25,977 nucleotides of DNA from Planctomycetota bacterium (GCA_003644265.1 QNBX01000051.1:1-25977); one strand, 5' to 3'; shown: positions 14,077 through 21,935, counted from the first letter of the stretch. The notes: generated by a model from the sequence alone, not told the origin. Made by a program: numbers and translations.

Positions 14077-15648
14077 ATGGGCCAGTCGCCTGAAGCAGGC
14101 GCGCCGCACGCCGCCCCGCGGCCGCTGCTCCGTACCTGTGCCTTTGCCCTGGCGCCCTTGATTGCCCTGCTGCTGAGCCTGGAAGCCGCGCTCTCATTGC
14201 TGGGGCTGGGCGCCGAACGTGGGCAGCCTCTCTCCGCAGGATTCGATCCGCATGCGCAGTACCTGGTGCCGGTCGACGGGAGCCCAGGTGCTTGGCGCAC
14301 GCAGTTCCGAGGCATCGAGAACACTCACAAGGAACTGCAGATCCCCCCAAGGGACGGGCGCCTGCGCCTGCTGCTGTTCGGCGGCTCAAACACGCAGGGC
14401 TTCCCGGAGGAGCTGATGCAGCGGGCGCTGAATGAGGCCGCGCCAGATCCAGGCTACGAGGTGATCAATCTCGGGCGTCCTGGCTACGGCAGCGAGCGCG
14501 TGCTGATCCTGTTCGAGCAGGCGCTCGCTCTCGAGCCGGACGTGGTCGTGATCTACTCGGGGCACAATGAGTTCGTGGAGTCCGGCTTCGCCTTGGAGCT
14601 GGCAGATAGAGGCGCCACCGCCCAACTGCTGCGTGCCCTCGACCGATTGCAGCAGGTGCGCATCGTCAACCTGGCAGTGACGGCTTTCCGCCCGGCAGGT
14701 GTTCCCCTGGCGCCCCCGCGCCCAGAAGCGCGGCGCAGCCCTGGCGCGCGCTTCAATCAACTCACATTCGTGCAGACCCAGGTCTTCTACGAGGCGTACG
14801 CGGAGAACCTGGCCCACATGTGTGAACTCGCTGAGGCTGCGGGGGTACGCATCGTGCTGAGCACGGTCATCGGCAACATGCTCTTTCGGCCCAGAGACTG
14901 CGGCCTTCCGCTTGAGATGAGCGGCGAGATGCAGGCCGACTTCGAGCAGCGCCTCGAATGGGCCCAGCAGCTCATCCCCTCGCGCTTTGTGGAGGCCTTC
15001 TCGCCCAGCGTGCCTCCGCGATGGTACGCCTGGCGAGACACAGGTCGGGACAGGCCAGCGGCGCCCGACGACGCGGTCGGCGCCCAGAGCTATCGCGCGC
15101 CGCGCCTGCGCCCGTTGTCAGGGCCACTCGCCCTGGCACCCGCAGGCATCGTCAAGCGCATTCCCATCGTGGAGGGTGCACACTGGACCGATCCTGCCGG
15201 TTGGGAGCCGTCGCTGCGGCCCGTGATCGACGCAGTCGCCGCCCTGCACGAGCGAGAGCTTACGCCGCAGGAGGCCCTGGCGACGCAGCGCGCCGCAGCT
15301 CTCTTCGAGCAACTGCTGATCGATTGCGACAACCACCCCGTGGCCACCTTCAACTTGGCCTTGTGCACCTACCTGCTGGGACATAACGATGAGGGCGCTA
15401 CCCAGCTCCTGATCGACGCCGCATGCTTCGATCGGACCCCGCGGCGCGGGAATCAGACGTCCAACGACATCGTGCGCGAACTGGCCGCCCGCTACGACCT
15501 GACCCTGCTCGATGCCGAAGCGCTCTACCGTGCGCGCTGCCCCGACGGGATCATCGGCTGGGAAGTCATGCTGGATGTGTGCCACATCCACCCCGGTGCG
15601 CGGGTGGCCCTCATGCACGACATCGCCCGTGCGGTACTCACACCATGA
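14077..15648 (+). CDS. Membrane-anchored SGNH hydrolase with TPR-like C-terminal part
   Basis: 523 residues. After a short basic leader, a transmembrane helix spans about 22-44. The SGNH blocks are canonical: block I FGGSNTQGF with Ser104, block II GRPGYGSE (about 133-140), block III SGHNEFVE with Asn164, and block V LDVCHIHP with Asp500 and His503. A helical, TPR-like stretch (about 405-480, including TFNLALCTYLLGHNDEGATQ) is inserted before block V, a pattern I know from planctomycete SGNH proteins. The protein should be a periplasmic esterase or acyltransferase; its substrate is probably a glycan or lipid-linked sugar. ATG at 14077 has only a weak ribosome site. Its stop overlaps the start of the 46-residue DUF5989-like gene (ATGA), showing that the two are made together. 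Compared with the preceding SGNH protein this one looks catalytically competent. Confidence 0.88.
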   Translation: MGQSPEAGAPHAAPRPLLRTCAFALAPLIALLLSLEAALSLLGLGAERGQPLSAGFDPHAQYLVPVDGSPGAWRTQFRGIENTHKELQIPPRDGRLRLLLFGGSNTQGFPEELMQRALNEAAPDPGYEVINLGRPGYGSERVLILFEQALALEPDVVVIYSGHNEFVESGFALELADRGATAQLLRALDRLQQVRIVNLAVTAFRPAGVPLAPPRPEARRSPGARFNQLTFVQTQVFYEAYAENLAHMCELAEAAGVRIVLSTVIGNMLFRPRDCGLPLEMSGEMQADFEQRLEWAQQLIPSRFVEAFSPSVPPRWYAWRDTGRDRPAAPDDAVGAQSYRAPRLRPLSGPLALAPAGIVKRIPIVEGAHWTDPAGWEPSLRPVIDAVAALHERELTPQEALATQRAAALFEQLLIDCDNHPVATFNLALCTYLLGHNDEGATQLLIDAACFDRTPRRGNQTSNDIVRELAARYDLTLLDAEALYRARCPDGIIGWEVMLDVCHIHPGARVALMHDIARAVLTP

Positions 15649-15785
15649 ACGACTTCATCCTGCTCCTGCGCACCAAGCAGCACATCTGGGTCACGGTCAT
15701 CGCGATGTTCTTCGTGGTGTTGGGCATTCTCGCTTGGTGGATCGCGCGAGTGCCTGAGTCGCCCTTCGTGTACCGATTGGGCTGA
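15645..15785 (+). CDS. Second DUF5989-like small membrane protein, 46 aa
   Basis: A 46-residue single-span protein: short polar N-terminus with FILLLRTKQHIWV, one transmembrane helix (about 15-33) and the end PESPFVYRLG. The end resembles APFVYSVF of the first DUF5989-type protein at 12114, which is the main reason for the assignment. It starts inside the stop of the SGNH hydrolase (ATGA), so it depends on translational coupling. A perfect hairpin follows its stop codon, which makes it the last gene of the SGNH operon. Its function is unknown. The short length means homology can only be judged by profile search. Confidence 0.8.
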   Translation: MNDFILLLRTKQHIWVTVIAMFFVVLGILAWWIARVPESPFVYRLG

Positions 15786-15814
15786 GAGAGGCGGCGTACG
15801 TCGCCGCCTCTCTC
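15784..15814. terminator. 13-bp perfect inverted repeat at the end of the SGNH operon
   Basis: GAGAGAGGCGGCG (15784-15796) and CGCCGCCTCTCTC (15802-15814) pair perfectly around a TACGT loop. The left arm starts inside the stop codon of the 46-residue gene. There is no U-tract on the plus strand, but the position between convergent genes and the stem strength fit a terminator that may work from both sides. Confidence 0.65.
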
Positions 15815-15864
15815 GCCGGCTCCCTCCGTTAGCCGCCGCGGTCAGTCGCGGCGTGTTCACGCAG

Positions 15865-16977
15865 TCAGTCTTTGTCTGGTCCGCTGTCGTCGTCCTCACC
15901 GTCGGTGCTGCGCTCGGAGATCAGCGCGAAGCCCTCTTCATTGAGCTGCCAGAAGCCGCTGAAGCTGTCGAGCACGATGCGCTCGCCGTCGTGCCAGAGC
16001 ACGCCGCGGCGGGCGCGGTGGCTGCCCGGGTTGAGCAGCGCGCCGTTGCCCTGCTCGCCGGCGGCGGACAGGAAGGCGTCCAGGTCGTCCACGGCGTGGG
16101 CGCTCCAGTCCTCCTTGACCTGCTCCTCCTCGATCCACTCCTTGGCGGCCTCTTCGGTGGTGAACAGCAGGGCGTAGTCGAGGGCGTCCTCCTCCACCGT
16201 CACGACCACGGGCTCGCTGGGGGACGCGCCGGGGGACCACAGCTGCGCGTCGTCGGGCCAGCCCAGCATGGGCAGGCAGCCCACGGACTCCGCGAGGCGC
16301 GCGTCGCAGGCCTCGCCGTTGTCGAGGAAGTCGATCTGCTCCTCGCCGTCGTAGGCGATCCAGCCCTCGATCGGGTCGAGCAGCTCCATCGACACGCTGC
16401 TCTTGCCGCCCTCGCCTACGCGCAGGAACTGTAGCTCGTCGTCCTGGTCGAGGCAGAAGAAGAGCGGCTGCTGGCCGTTCCACAGGGCCCCGGCGTAACC
16501 CTCACGCGCCAGGTGCGTCAGGAAGCGTGGGATGTCGAGCACGGGCACCAGCTCGGCGCCCTCGCCCGCCTCCTCGGCCAGCTCCTGGGTCTCGTACAGC
16601 TCCGCCGCCAGGCCCTGGGGCAGGATGCTCCTGAGGTACCCGCGGAAGCCCTTGCCCGGCCCTTCGCTCAGGGCCCAGGCGGCCTCCGGCGGCTCGCTGG
16701 TGGACTGCAGGTAGCGCTCGACCAGCTCGCCGGCCAGGGTCGCGTGCTCGCGGTGGCGCGGGTCGGGCAGCAGCAGCTCGCCGTTGTCCCAGCGGGCCAC
16801 GGGGAACCAGTCGCCCTGGTCGCGCCAGGTCACGGGCTGATCGTCCTCGCGGTGGGGGAAGGAGCTGTTCTCCCCGTCGACGAGTAGCGTCACCGTGCGC
16901 GTGGGCGTGTTGAAGCCGCCCTCCACGCAGAGATAGGACTGGCCGCTGTGCTCCACCAGAGTGCCGGGCTGCTTCAT
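15865..16977 (-). CDS. Acidic protein with SseB-like segments, function unknown
   Basis: 370 residues, strongly acidic, without signal peptide or membrane helix, so probably cytoplasmic. The C-terminal half contains ALLFTTEEAAKEWIEEE followed by DLDAFLSAAGEQGNGALLNPGS, similar in layout to the SseB fold (type III secretion associated, N-terminal domain), where a short strand-helix unit ends in 'LNPG'. The middle part (IPRFLTHLAREGYAGALWNG) looks like a second, diverged copy, so an internal duplication is possible. The N-terminus (GEYLC-like SYLCVEGGFNTPTRTVTLLV) is beta-rich. The last ~15 residues are almost all Asp, Glu and Ser. ATG at 16977 has AGGA nine bases upstream and overlaps the stop of the 60-residue gene by four bases. 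Nothing indicates an enzyme. The SseB resemblance is only suggestive. Confidence 0.75.
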   Translation of the reverse strand: MKQPGTLVEHSGQSYLCVEGGFNTPTRTVTLLVDGENSSFPHREDDQPVTWRDQGDWFPVARWDNGELLLPDPRHREHATLAGELVERYLQSTSEPPEAAWALSEGPGKGFRGYLRSILPQGLAAELYETQELAEEAGEGAELVPVLDIPRFLTHLAREGYAGALWNGQQPLFFCLDQDDELQFLRVGEGGKSSVSMELLDPIEGWIAYDGEEQIDFLDNGEACDARLAESVGCLPMLGWPDDAQLWSPGASPSEPVVVTVEEDALDYALLFTTEEAAKEWIEEEQVKEDWSAHAVDDLDAFLSAAGEQGNGALLNPGSHRARRGVLWHDGERIVLDSFSGFWQLNEEGFALISERSTDGEDDDSGPDKD

Positions 16978-17156
16978 GATTGGTGTTCCTCGATGTCACG
17001 GGCCAGGCGCCGACGCGCGGCAGCGCGCGTGAGCAGAAAGGCCAGCAGATGAAAGGGGGTGCTGAGCAGGTCGAGCGCCAGGCGTAGCAGCAGACCGGCC
17101 TGCTCCAGGCGTCCGCCGGGAGGGGCGGGCTCGGGTGTGGTTGGCGTTGTGTTCAC
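16974..17156 (-). CDS. 60-aa hydrophobic microprotein, middle gene of a three-gene operon
   Basis: A GTG at 17156 lies inside the stop of the SUMF1-like gene (GTGA) and the frame ends at a TGA (16976-16974) that overlaps the ATG of the next gene (ATGA). The 60 residues comprise a Thr/Pro-rich start, a long amphipathic to hydrophobic segment (about 21-44, GLLLRLALDLLSTPFHLLAF) and an Arg-rich end (AAARRRLARDIEEHQS). This suits a monotopic or single-span membrane protein with its basic end in the cytoplasm. The double coupling to its neighbours is the strongest evidence that it is real. A longer frame reads through from 17525, but that part only shadows the SUMF1-like gene. No family recognised. 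Confidence 0.72.
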   Translation of the reverse strand: MNTTPTTPEPAPPGGRLEQAGLLLRLALDLLSTPFHLLAFLLTRAAARRRLARDIEEHQS

Positions 17157-18511
17157 AGGTCCTGTGCGCAGCGGAAGCCGATCGGGCGGTCGAAGCCCGG
17201 GTGGGCGAAGGTGGCCCGCCCGGGCGCGATCCAGCGGTGGCGCGTGGTGAGCTTGTCGCGCGAGCTGCGCCAGCTGCCGCCGCGGATGATCAGGTTGACG
17301 GGTCCGTCGGGCAGGCTGCTCACGTCGCGGCCCTCCTCCAGCGTGGCGGTCCACTCCCACACATTGCCGGCCATGTCGAAGCAGCCCGCGGCGGAGCGCG
17401 CGCCGGGGAAGCTCTCCACCGGGAGCGGGCCCGGGTTGGCGCTGGCGCCGTTGCACAGCCCTACGGCGAACTCGTCGCCCCAGGGCCAGGCGCGCCCGTC
17501 GGGTCCGGCTGCAGCGGCCTCCCACTCGTCCTCGCTGGGCAGGCGCTTGCCGAGCCAGCGGGCGTAGGCGGCGGCCTGCTCCCAGCTCACGAACTCCACC
17601 GGGTGGCGGCCCCGCTCGGGCTCGTCGTTGCGGACGCTGCCGACGCTGTTCAAGCTCCAGCCTCGGGGCAGCAGGGCGCGCCGCGCCGCCAAGGGTTGGG
17701 CCTCGATGAAGGTCTGGTACTCGCGCCGCGTGACCTCGCGCCGGTCGAGGGCGAAGGGCTGCAGCTGCAGCTTGCGCCCGGGGCGCTTGAAGCCGCTGTT
17801 GGGGCCCAGTTCGTATGGGCCGCCGGGCACGATCACCATGCCGGCGGGGGCGCGCTCACCGCGTGGGCCGTAGCGCTCGGGGAAGCGCGCCCGGTCGAGG
17901 GCCAGGCCGGCTTGCTCGTACTCGGCCTGGGCCGCCGTCAGGACGCGCGACTCGGGCAGGTCTGCGTGGAAGCTGCGGTTCCAGAACTCGTACCAGTTCT
18001 CGCCGGGCTCGAAGAGCGCCTCGATCAGGCGCAGCAGCGCGGTGGCGTCCACGTCCTCCAGGTTGGAACGGCCGGCCAGGCCGTCGGCCACGCGCCGCGA
18101 GATCCAGGCTGCCAGGCGCGGGTCCAGCGAGGACGCCTCGGACACCGGCAGCTCCCAGGCCTCGCGTACGATGCGCGCGCGCGTGCCGCGGCTGGGGCGG
18201 CGGCCCTCGGCGGCGGCGGCGGCGATGCGCGCCTGGGCCGTGGGCAGCAGGTCGAGCATGGCCAGCATCAGCTCGTTCTTCACCGAGGTGGCGCGGTCGC
18301 CCACGGTCAGCGCCTGGTAGTCGTCCTTGAGCGCATCCACCAGCAGCTGCAGGGCGTCCTGGGCGGCGGCGAGCTGATCGCGGGCCGCGCCCAAGCGCTC
18401 CGACGCGTCGGAGAGTGCCTGCTGGGCCCGCGGCCCTGCGGCGCTCTGCGGAGCCACCGGCAAGGTCATCAGGCTGAGAAGGGCTGCGCTGAGCAGCAGC
18501 AGAGACGGCAT
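17153..18511 (-). CDS. Secreted SUMF1/FGE-fold protein without catalytic cysteines
   Basis: 452 residues from the ATG at 18511, with a signal peptide (PSLLLLSAALLSLMTL, cut near residue 22). Residues ~25-220 are helical and Ala/Leu/Arg-rich, of unknown fold. From about residue 225 comes a full formylglycine-generating-enzyme-type domain: MVIVPGGPYELG, FALDRREVTRREYQTF, PVEFVSWEQAAAYARWLGKRLPSEDEWE, MAGNVWEWT, IIRGGSWRSS and the ending IGFRCAQ. True FGEs have two cysteines just after the GGS motif; here the segment reads GGSWRSSRDKLTT without cysteine, so it is not a sulfatase activator. FGE-fold domains without cysteines often serve as ligand-binding or structural modules. The in-frame TTG at 18577 would overlap recG's start region; ATG 18511 leaves 39 bases between divergent genes. 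First gene of a coupled three-gene operon. Confidence 0.88.
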   Translation of the reverse strand: MPSLLLLSAALLSLMTLPVAPQSAAGPRAQQALSDASERLGAARDQLAAAQDALQLLVDALKDDYQALTVGDRATSVKNELMLAMLDLLPTAQARIAAAAAEGRRPSRGTRARIVREAWELPVSEASSLDPRLAAWISRRVADGLAGRSNLEDVDATALLRLIEALFEPGENWYEFWNRSFHADLPESRVLTAAQAEYEQAGLALDRARFPERYGPRGERAPAGMVIVPGGPYELGPNSGFKRPGRKLQLQPFALDRREVTRREYQTFIEAQPLAARRALLPRGWSLNSVGSVRNDEPERGRHPVEFVSWEQAAAYARWLGKRLPSEDEWEAAAAGPDGRAWPWGDEFAVGLCNGASANPGPLPVESFPGARSAAGCFDMAGNVWEWTATLEEGRDVSSLPDGPVNLIIRGGSWRSSRDKLTTRHRWIAPGRATFAHPGFDRPIGFRCAQDL

Positions 18512-18550
18512 GATCGAGGGTCCGAGTGCCCGAGGGATGGATGCCCCATT

Positions 18551-20653
18551 GTGACAACTGCCGAGACCGGGGAGCAAAGGAGCAGCCGCAGCTCATCTGA
18601 GCGCGGCCCCGCCGACGGCGGCCTGATCGGTCTCCCGGGCATCGGAGAGGGACGGGCAGCGGCCTACGCAGCGGCCGGATTGCGGGCCCGGGCGGACCTG
18701 GTCTGGCTGCTGCCTCACAAGTATCGGCGCCGACCCGCGCCGGTGACCGCCTGCGCCCTGGAAGATGGCCAGCGGGCCGCCGTCTGGGGTCGGGTGCGCC
18801 GCGCCAGCCTGCGCCGCCGGGGCCGCCACGCCACGGTCTCGGTGCTGCTGGAGGACCTGCACGGCGCCGAGCTGCTGGTGCTGCTCTTCAACCGCGCCTG
18901 GCTGGCCAAGAGCCTCAAACGGGGCATGCAGCTCTGGGCGGCGGGGCGGGCCGAGGTGCCACAGAGCGGCCGCCCGCGTCTGCTGGCCGCCGACCACGAG
19001 GTGGCGGGGGAGCAGGCCCTCGCGCCCGAGGAGCGCTGGCTGCCCATCTATCGCCTGCCCGCGGGGGTGCCGCCCGCCGTGCATCGCCGGGCCGTGGCCG
19101 CGGTGCTGTCCGCGCAGCCCGTCCAGGACTGGCGCCAGCCGGACGCAGGTGAGCCCGGCCTGGCCGCGGCGCTGGAGGCTCTGCACCTGCCCAGCGACAT
19201 CGAGGCCGTGCGCGCGGCGCGCCGGCGCCTGGCGCGGGACGAGGCCCTGGCCCTGTCGCTGGACGTCGCGGCCCGGCGTCGGCTGGCTGCCGATCAGCCC
19301 GCCGTGGCCCTGCCGCTGGACGGCGCGTTGCACCGAGAGCTCGTGGCGCGCCTGCCGCACGAGCCCACCGGAGCCCAGGCCCGGGTGCTGGAGCAGCTGC
19401 GCGTCGGTCTGTCCTCGCCCCGGCCCATGGCGCGACTGCTGCAGGGCGACGTGGGTTCGGGCAAGACCATGGTGGCGCTCTACGCCTTGCTGGCGGCCCA
19501 CGCCGTCGGACGCCAAGCCGCGCTGATGGCGCCCACCGAGGTGCTGGCGGTGCAGCACGTGCGCGAGCTGCGCGCTCTGCTGGCCGCCACCCACGGCGAG
19601 GCCGCGCCCGAGGTGGCGCTGGTGCTGGGAGGCGGCGCGGCCCCCGAGCGCCGGCGCGTGCGCGCGGGGCTGGCCGACGGCTCGATCGCCCTGGCGGTGG
19701 GCACCCACGGCTTGGCCTCCGGTCAGGTGGCCTTCTCCGACCTGGCCGTGGCCGTGATCGACGAGCAGCAGCGCTTCGGCGTGCGGCAGCGCGTGCGCCT
19801 GGCCACCAAGGGCGCCTCCACGCACCTGCTGGTCATGACGGCCACGCCCATCCCGCGCACGCTGGCGCTGACCGCGTATGGCGAGCTGGACGTCTCGCTA
19901 CTGGACGAGCTGCCCCCCGGCCGCAGCCCGCGCAGCACCAGCTACGTGCCCGCGGGCAAGCAGCCGGCCCTGTGGGCACGCCTCGCCAGGCGCGTGGCCG
20001 CCGGTGAGCGCGGCTATGTGGTCTGCCCGTCCATCGCCGCCGGAGACGAGCCCGGCCACTCGGTCAGCGAGACCCTGGAGCGGGTGCGCGAGCGCCTGGG
20101 CCCCGCCGCCCGGGTGGCAGCCGTGCATGGCCGCCTGCCGCCCGCCGAGCGCGACGCCGTGCTGGACGGCTTTCGTGGCGGCACGCTGGACGTGCTGGTG
20201 GCCACCGTGCTGGTGGAGGTCGGGCTGGATGTGCCTGAGGCCGGCTTCGTGGTGCTGCCCGACCCCTCGCGCTTCGGCCTGGCCACGCTGCACCAGATCC
20301 GCGGCCGGGTGGGGCGCGGCGAGCTGCCCGGCGCCTGCTACCTGCTGGGCCCCCTGCCCGGCGGCACGGCCCGGGCCCGGGTGCAGGCCATGTGTCGCTC
20401 CGAGGACGGCTTCGCCCTGGCCGAGCAGGACCTGGCCCTGCGCGGCCCCGGCGAGGTGCTGGGCACGCGCCAGAGCGGGCTGCCGGGCTTCCTGGTGCTG
20501 GACCCGGTGGCCGACGTGGAGCTGCTGGCCAGCTGCCGCGACGAGGCCCTGGCCCTGGCGGCCGGCCTCAGCGACGGCGAGCTGGCCGCCCTGCGCGAGC
20601 GTGCCTTCCCGCGCCTGGAGCTGCTGCGCGAGAACCTGCTGGCGGGAGGCTGA
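18551..20653 (+). CDS. recG: ATP-dependent DNA helicase RecG
   Basis: Branch-migration helicase that reverses stalled replication forks and processes Holliday-like junctions. From GTG 18551 it is 700 residues, matching the usual ~690. The N-terminal wedge/OB domain begins with LLPHKYRRR. Helicase motif I is QGDVGSGKTMVA (Lys305), motif II is DEQQRFGV (404-411), motif III is TATPIPRTLALT, and the C-terminal lobe has ATVLVEVGLDVPEA and HQIRGRVGRGE, followed by the RecG C-terminal region (EQDLALRGPGEVLGTRQSG). Motif II has Gln in place of the usual His of DEQH. The GTG is the only plausible in-frame start before the conserved part; the longer frame upstream only shadows the divergent SUMF1-like gene. 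Ribosome site is weak. It is read divergently from that operon and closes with a palindrome. Confidence 0.95.
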   Translation: MTTAETGEQRSSRSSSERGPADGGLIGLPGIGEGRAAAYAAAGLRARADLVWLLPHKYRRRPAPVTACALEDGQRAAVWGRVRRASLRRRGRHATVSVLLEDLHGAELLVLLFNRAWLAKSLKRGMQLWAAGRAEVPQSGRPRLLAADHEVAGEQALAPEERWLPIYRLPAGVPPAVHRRAVAAVLSAQPVQDWRQPDAGEPGLAAALEALHLPSDIEAVRAARRRLARDEALALSLDVAARRRLAADQPAVALPLDGALHRELVARLPHEPTGAQARVLEQLRVGLSSPRPMARLLQGDVGSGKTMVALYALLAAHAVGRQAALMAPTEVLAVQHVRELRALLAATHGEAAPEVALVLGGGAAPERRRVRAGLADGSIALAVGTHGLASGQVAFSDLAVAVIDEQQRFGVRQRVRLATKGASTHLLVMTATPIPRTLALTAYGELDVSLLDELPPGRSPRSTSYVPAGKQPALWARLARRVAAGERGYVVCPSIAAGDEPGHSVSETLERVRERLGPAARVAAVHGRLPPAERDAVLDGFRGGTLDVLVATVLVEVGLDVPEAGFVVLPDPSRFGLATLHQIRGRVGRGELPGACYLLGPLPGGTARARVQAMCRSEDGFALAEQDLALRGPGEVLGTRQSGLPGFLVLDPVADVELLASCRDEALALAAGLSDGELAALRERAFPRLELLRENLLAGG

Positions 20654-20669
20654 GCCTGGGCGCCCAGGC
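20654..20669. terminator. 16-bp perfect palindrome directly after the recG stop
   Basis: GCCTGGGCGCCCAGGC is fully self-complementary and begins one base after the recG stop codon. As RNA it would fold into a 6-bp stem on a GCGC loop. No T-run follows. A weak terminator or a protein site are both possible. Confidence 0.42.
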
Positions 20670-20717
20670 CGGATCTGAGCTGCCAATGGCGTCCAACACT
20701 CGCCCCGGGAGGATCGG

Positions 20718-20723
20718 TATAGT
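20718..20723 (+). promoter_or_regulatory. Possible -10 element of the moxR operon
   Basis: TATAGT matches the -10 consensus in five of six bases and stands out in a very GC-rich surrounding, about 200 bases before the moxR start. No -35 box is recognised. The rest of the 269-base gap (20654-20922) holds nothing else that I can name, and such a long leader may hide a regulatory structure. Confidence 0.38.
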
Positions 20724-20922
20724 TCCCGATTCGACGGTGCCCGAGGGGTGCCTGGGACGTGGCGCCTTAGGCAACTCCCGAGCCTCTGGCTGTTGTTTGG
20801 CCGGCCTGGGGCCCCGTCGTCGCCATGACAGGACCTGAACAGCGCGGCCCGGGCCCAGGCCCAAGGCTGCGTCTGAGTGCAGCCCGAAGACACCCGCCCC
20901 AGATTCCCGAGGAGCCGTTGCC

Positions 20923-21912
20923 GTGACCGACATCCTGGAGCGCGGAGAGCGCATCAAGGAGGAGGCCGCCTTCCTGACCGACCTGATCGACGAGGTCGAG
21001 AAGGTCGTGGTGGGGCAGCGGCGCCTGGTGGAGCGGCTCATCATCGCCCTGCTGGCCGACGGCCACGTGCTGCTGGAGGGCGTGCCCGGCCTGGCCAAGA
21101 CCATGCTGGTGCGCACCCTGGCCCAGGCCCTCGACCTGAACTTCCATCGCATCCAGTTCACGCCGGACCTGCTGCCGTCGGACGTGACCGGCACCGAGAT
21201 CTACAACCCCGCCTCGGGCGAGTTCAGCGTGCGCCGCGGTCCGGTGTTCTCCAACATCCTGCTGGCGGACGAGATCAACCGCGCGCCGGCCAAGGTGCAG
21301 AGCGCCCTGCTGGAGGCCATGCAGGAGCACCAGGTGACCATCGGCGAGACCACCTTCGATCTGCCGTCGCCGTTCTTCGTGATGGCCACGCAGAACCCGC
21401 TGGAGCAGCAGGGCACCTACCCCCTGCCCGAGGCCCAGCTCGACCGCTTCCTGCTGAAGGTGCTGGTGGACTACCCCAGCAAGGAGGACGAGCAGCGCAT
21501 CGTGGAGGCCATGGCGCGACCCTCGCCGCGCACCGAGGTGCGCACGGTCACCAGCGCCGAGCAGCTCAAGCGCGCCATGGCGCTGCAGTCCGAGGTCTAC
21601 ATCGACGAGCTGGTGACGGCCTACATCGTCGACCTGGTGCGCGCCACGCGCGACCCGGCGTCCGTGGGGCTCGACGACCTGGCCCCGCTGATCGAGACCG
21701 GCGCCAGCCCGCGCGCGTCCATCTCGCTGGGCCTGGCGGGCCGCGCCCACGCCTTCCTGGACGGCCGCGCCTACGTGAAGGGGCACGACATCAAGTCGGT
21801 GGCCCACGACGTGCTGCGCCACCGCATCCTGCTCAGCTACGAGGCCGAGGCCCGCGAGATCCCGGTGGAGGAGGTCATCACCCGGGTGCTCGACCAGATC
21901 CACGTGCCCTGA
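20923..21912 (+). CDS. MoxR-family AAA+ ATPase
   Basis: 329 residues, the chaperone-like ATPase of MoxR/VWA systems. Walker A is GVPGLAKT (53-60), Walker B LLADEINRAPAKVQSALLEA (from 113), sensor 1 ATQNP (155-159), and QGTYPLPEAQLDRFLLK is the MoxR signature. The C-terminal lid (ASPRASISLGLAGRAHAFLDGR) is intact. GTG at 20923 has GAGGAG eight bases upstream. It heads an operon with DUF58, DUF4381 and two VWA membrane proteins. By family knowledge it probably matures or assembles its VWA partners using ATP. The substrate in Bat-type operons is not settled; roles in envelope stress and oxygen tolerance are reported for relatives. Confidence 0.95.
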   Translation: MTDILERGERIKEEAAFLTDLIDEVEKVVVGQRRLVERLIIALLADGHVLLEGVPGLAKTMLVRTLAQALDLNFHRIQFTPDLLPSDVTGTEIYNPASGEFSVRRGPVFSNILLADEINRAPAKVQSALLEAMQEHQVTIGETTFDLPSPFFVMATQNPLEQQGTYPLPEAQLDRFLLKVLVDYPSKEDEQRIVEAMARPSPRTEVRTVTSAEQLKRAMALQSEVYIDELVTAYIVDLVRATRDPASVGLDDLAPLIETGASPRASISLGLAGRAHAFLDGRAYVKGHDIKSVAHDVLRHRILLSYEAEAREIPVEEVITRVLDQIHVP

Positions 21913-21935
21913 GCCACGGGAGCGCCACCAGCACC

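Noticed and set aside
16974..17525. The 183-codon version of the microprotein
   Set aside because: The first 123 codons are a shadow of the SUMF1-like gene. Only the last 60, beginning at the GTGA overlap, make sense as a gene.
17153..18511. Formylglycine-generating enzyme (sulfatase activator)
   Set aside because: The fold is there, but the cysteines that follow the GGS motif in real FGEs are absent, and no sulfatase gene is nearby.
17135..18550. Upstream extension of the recG frame (about 470 extra codons)
   Set aside because: It is antisense to the SUMF1/FGE-fold gene and RecG is of normal length from the GTG at 18551.
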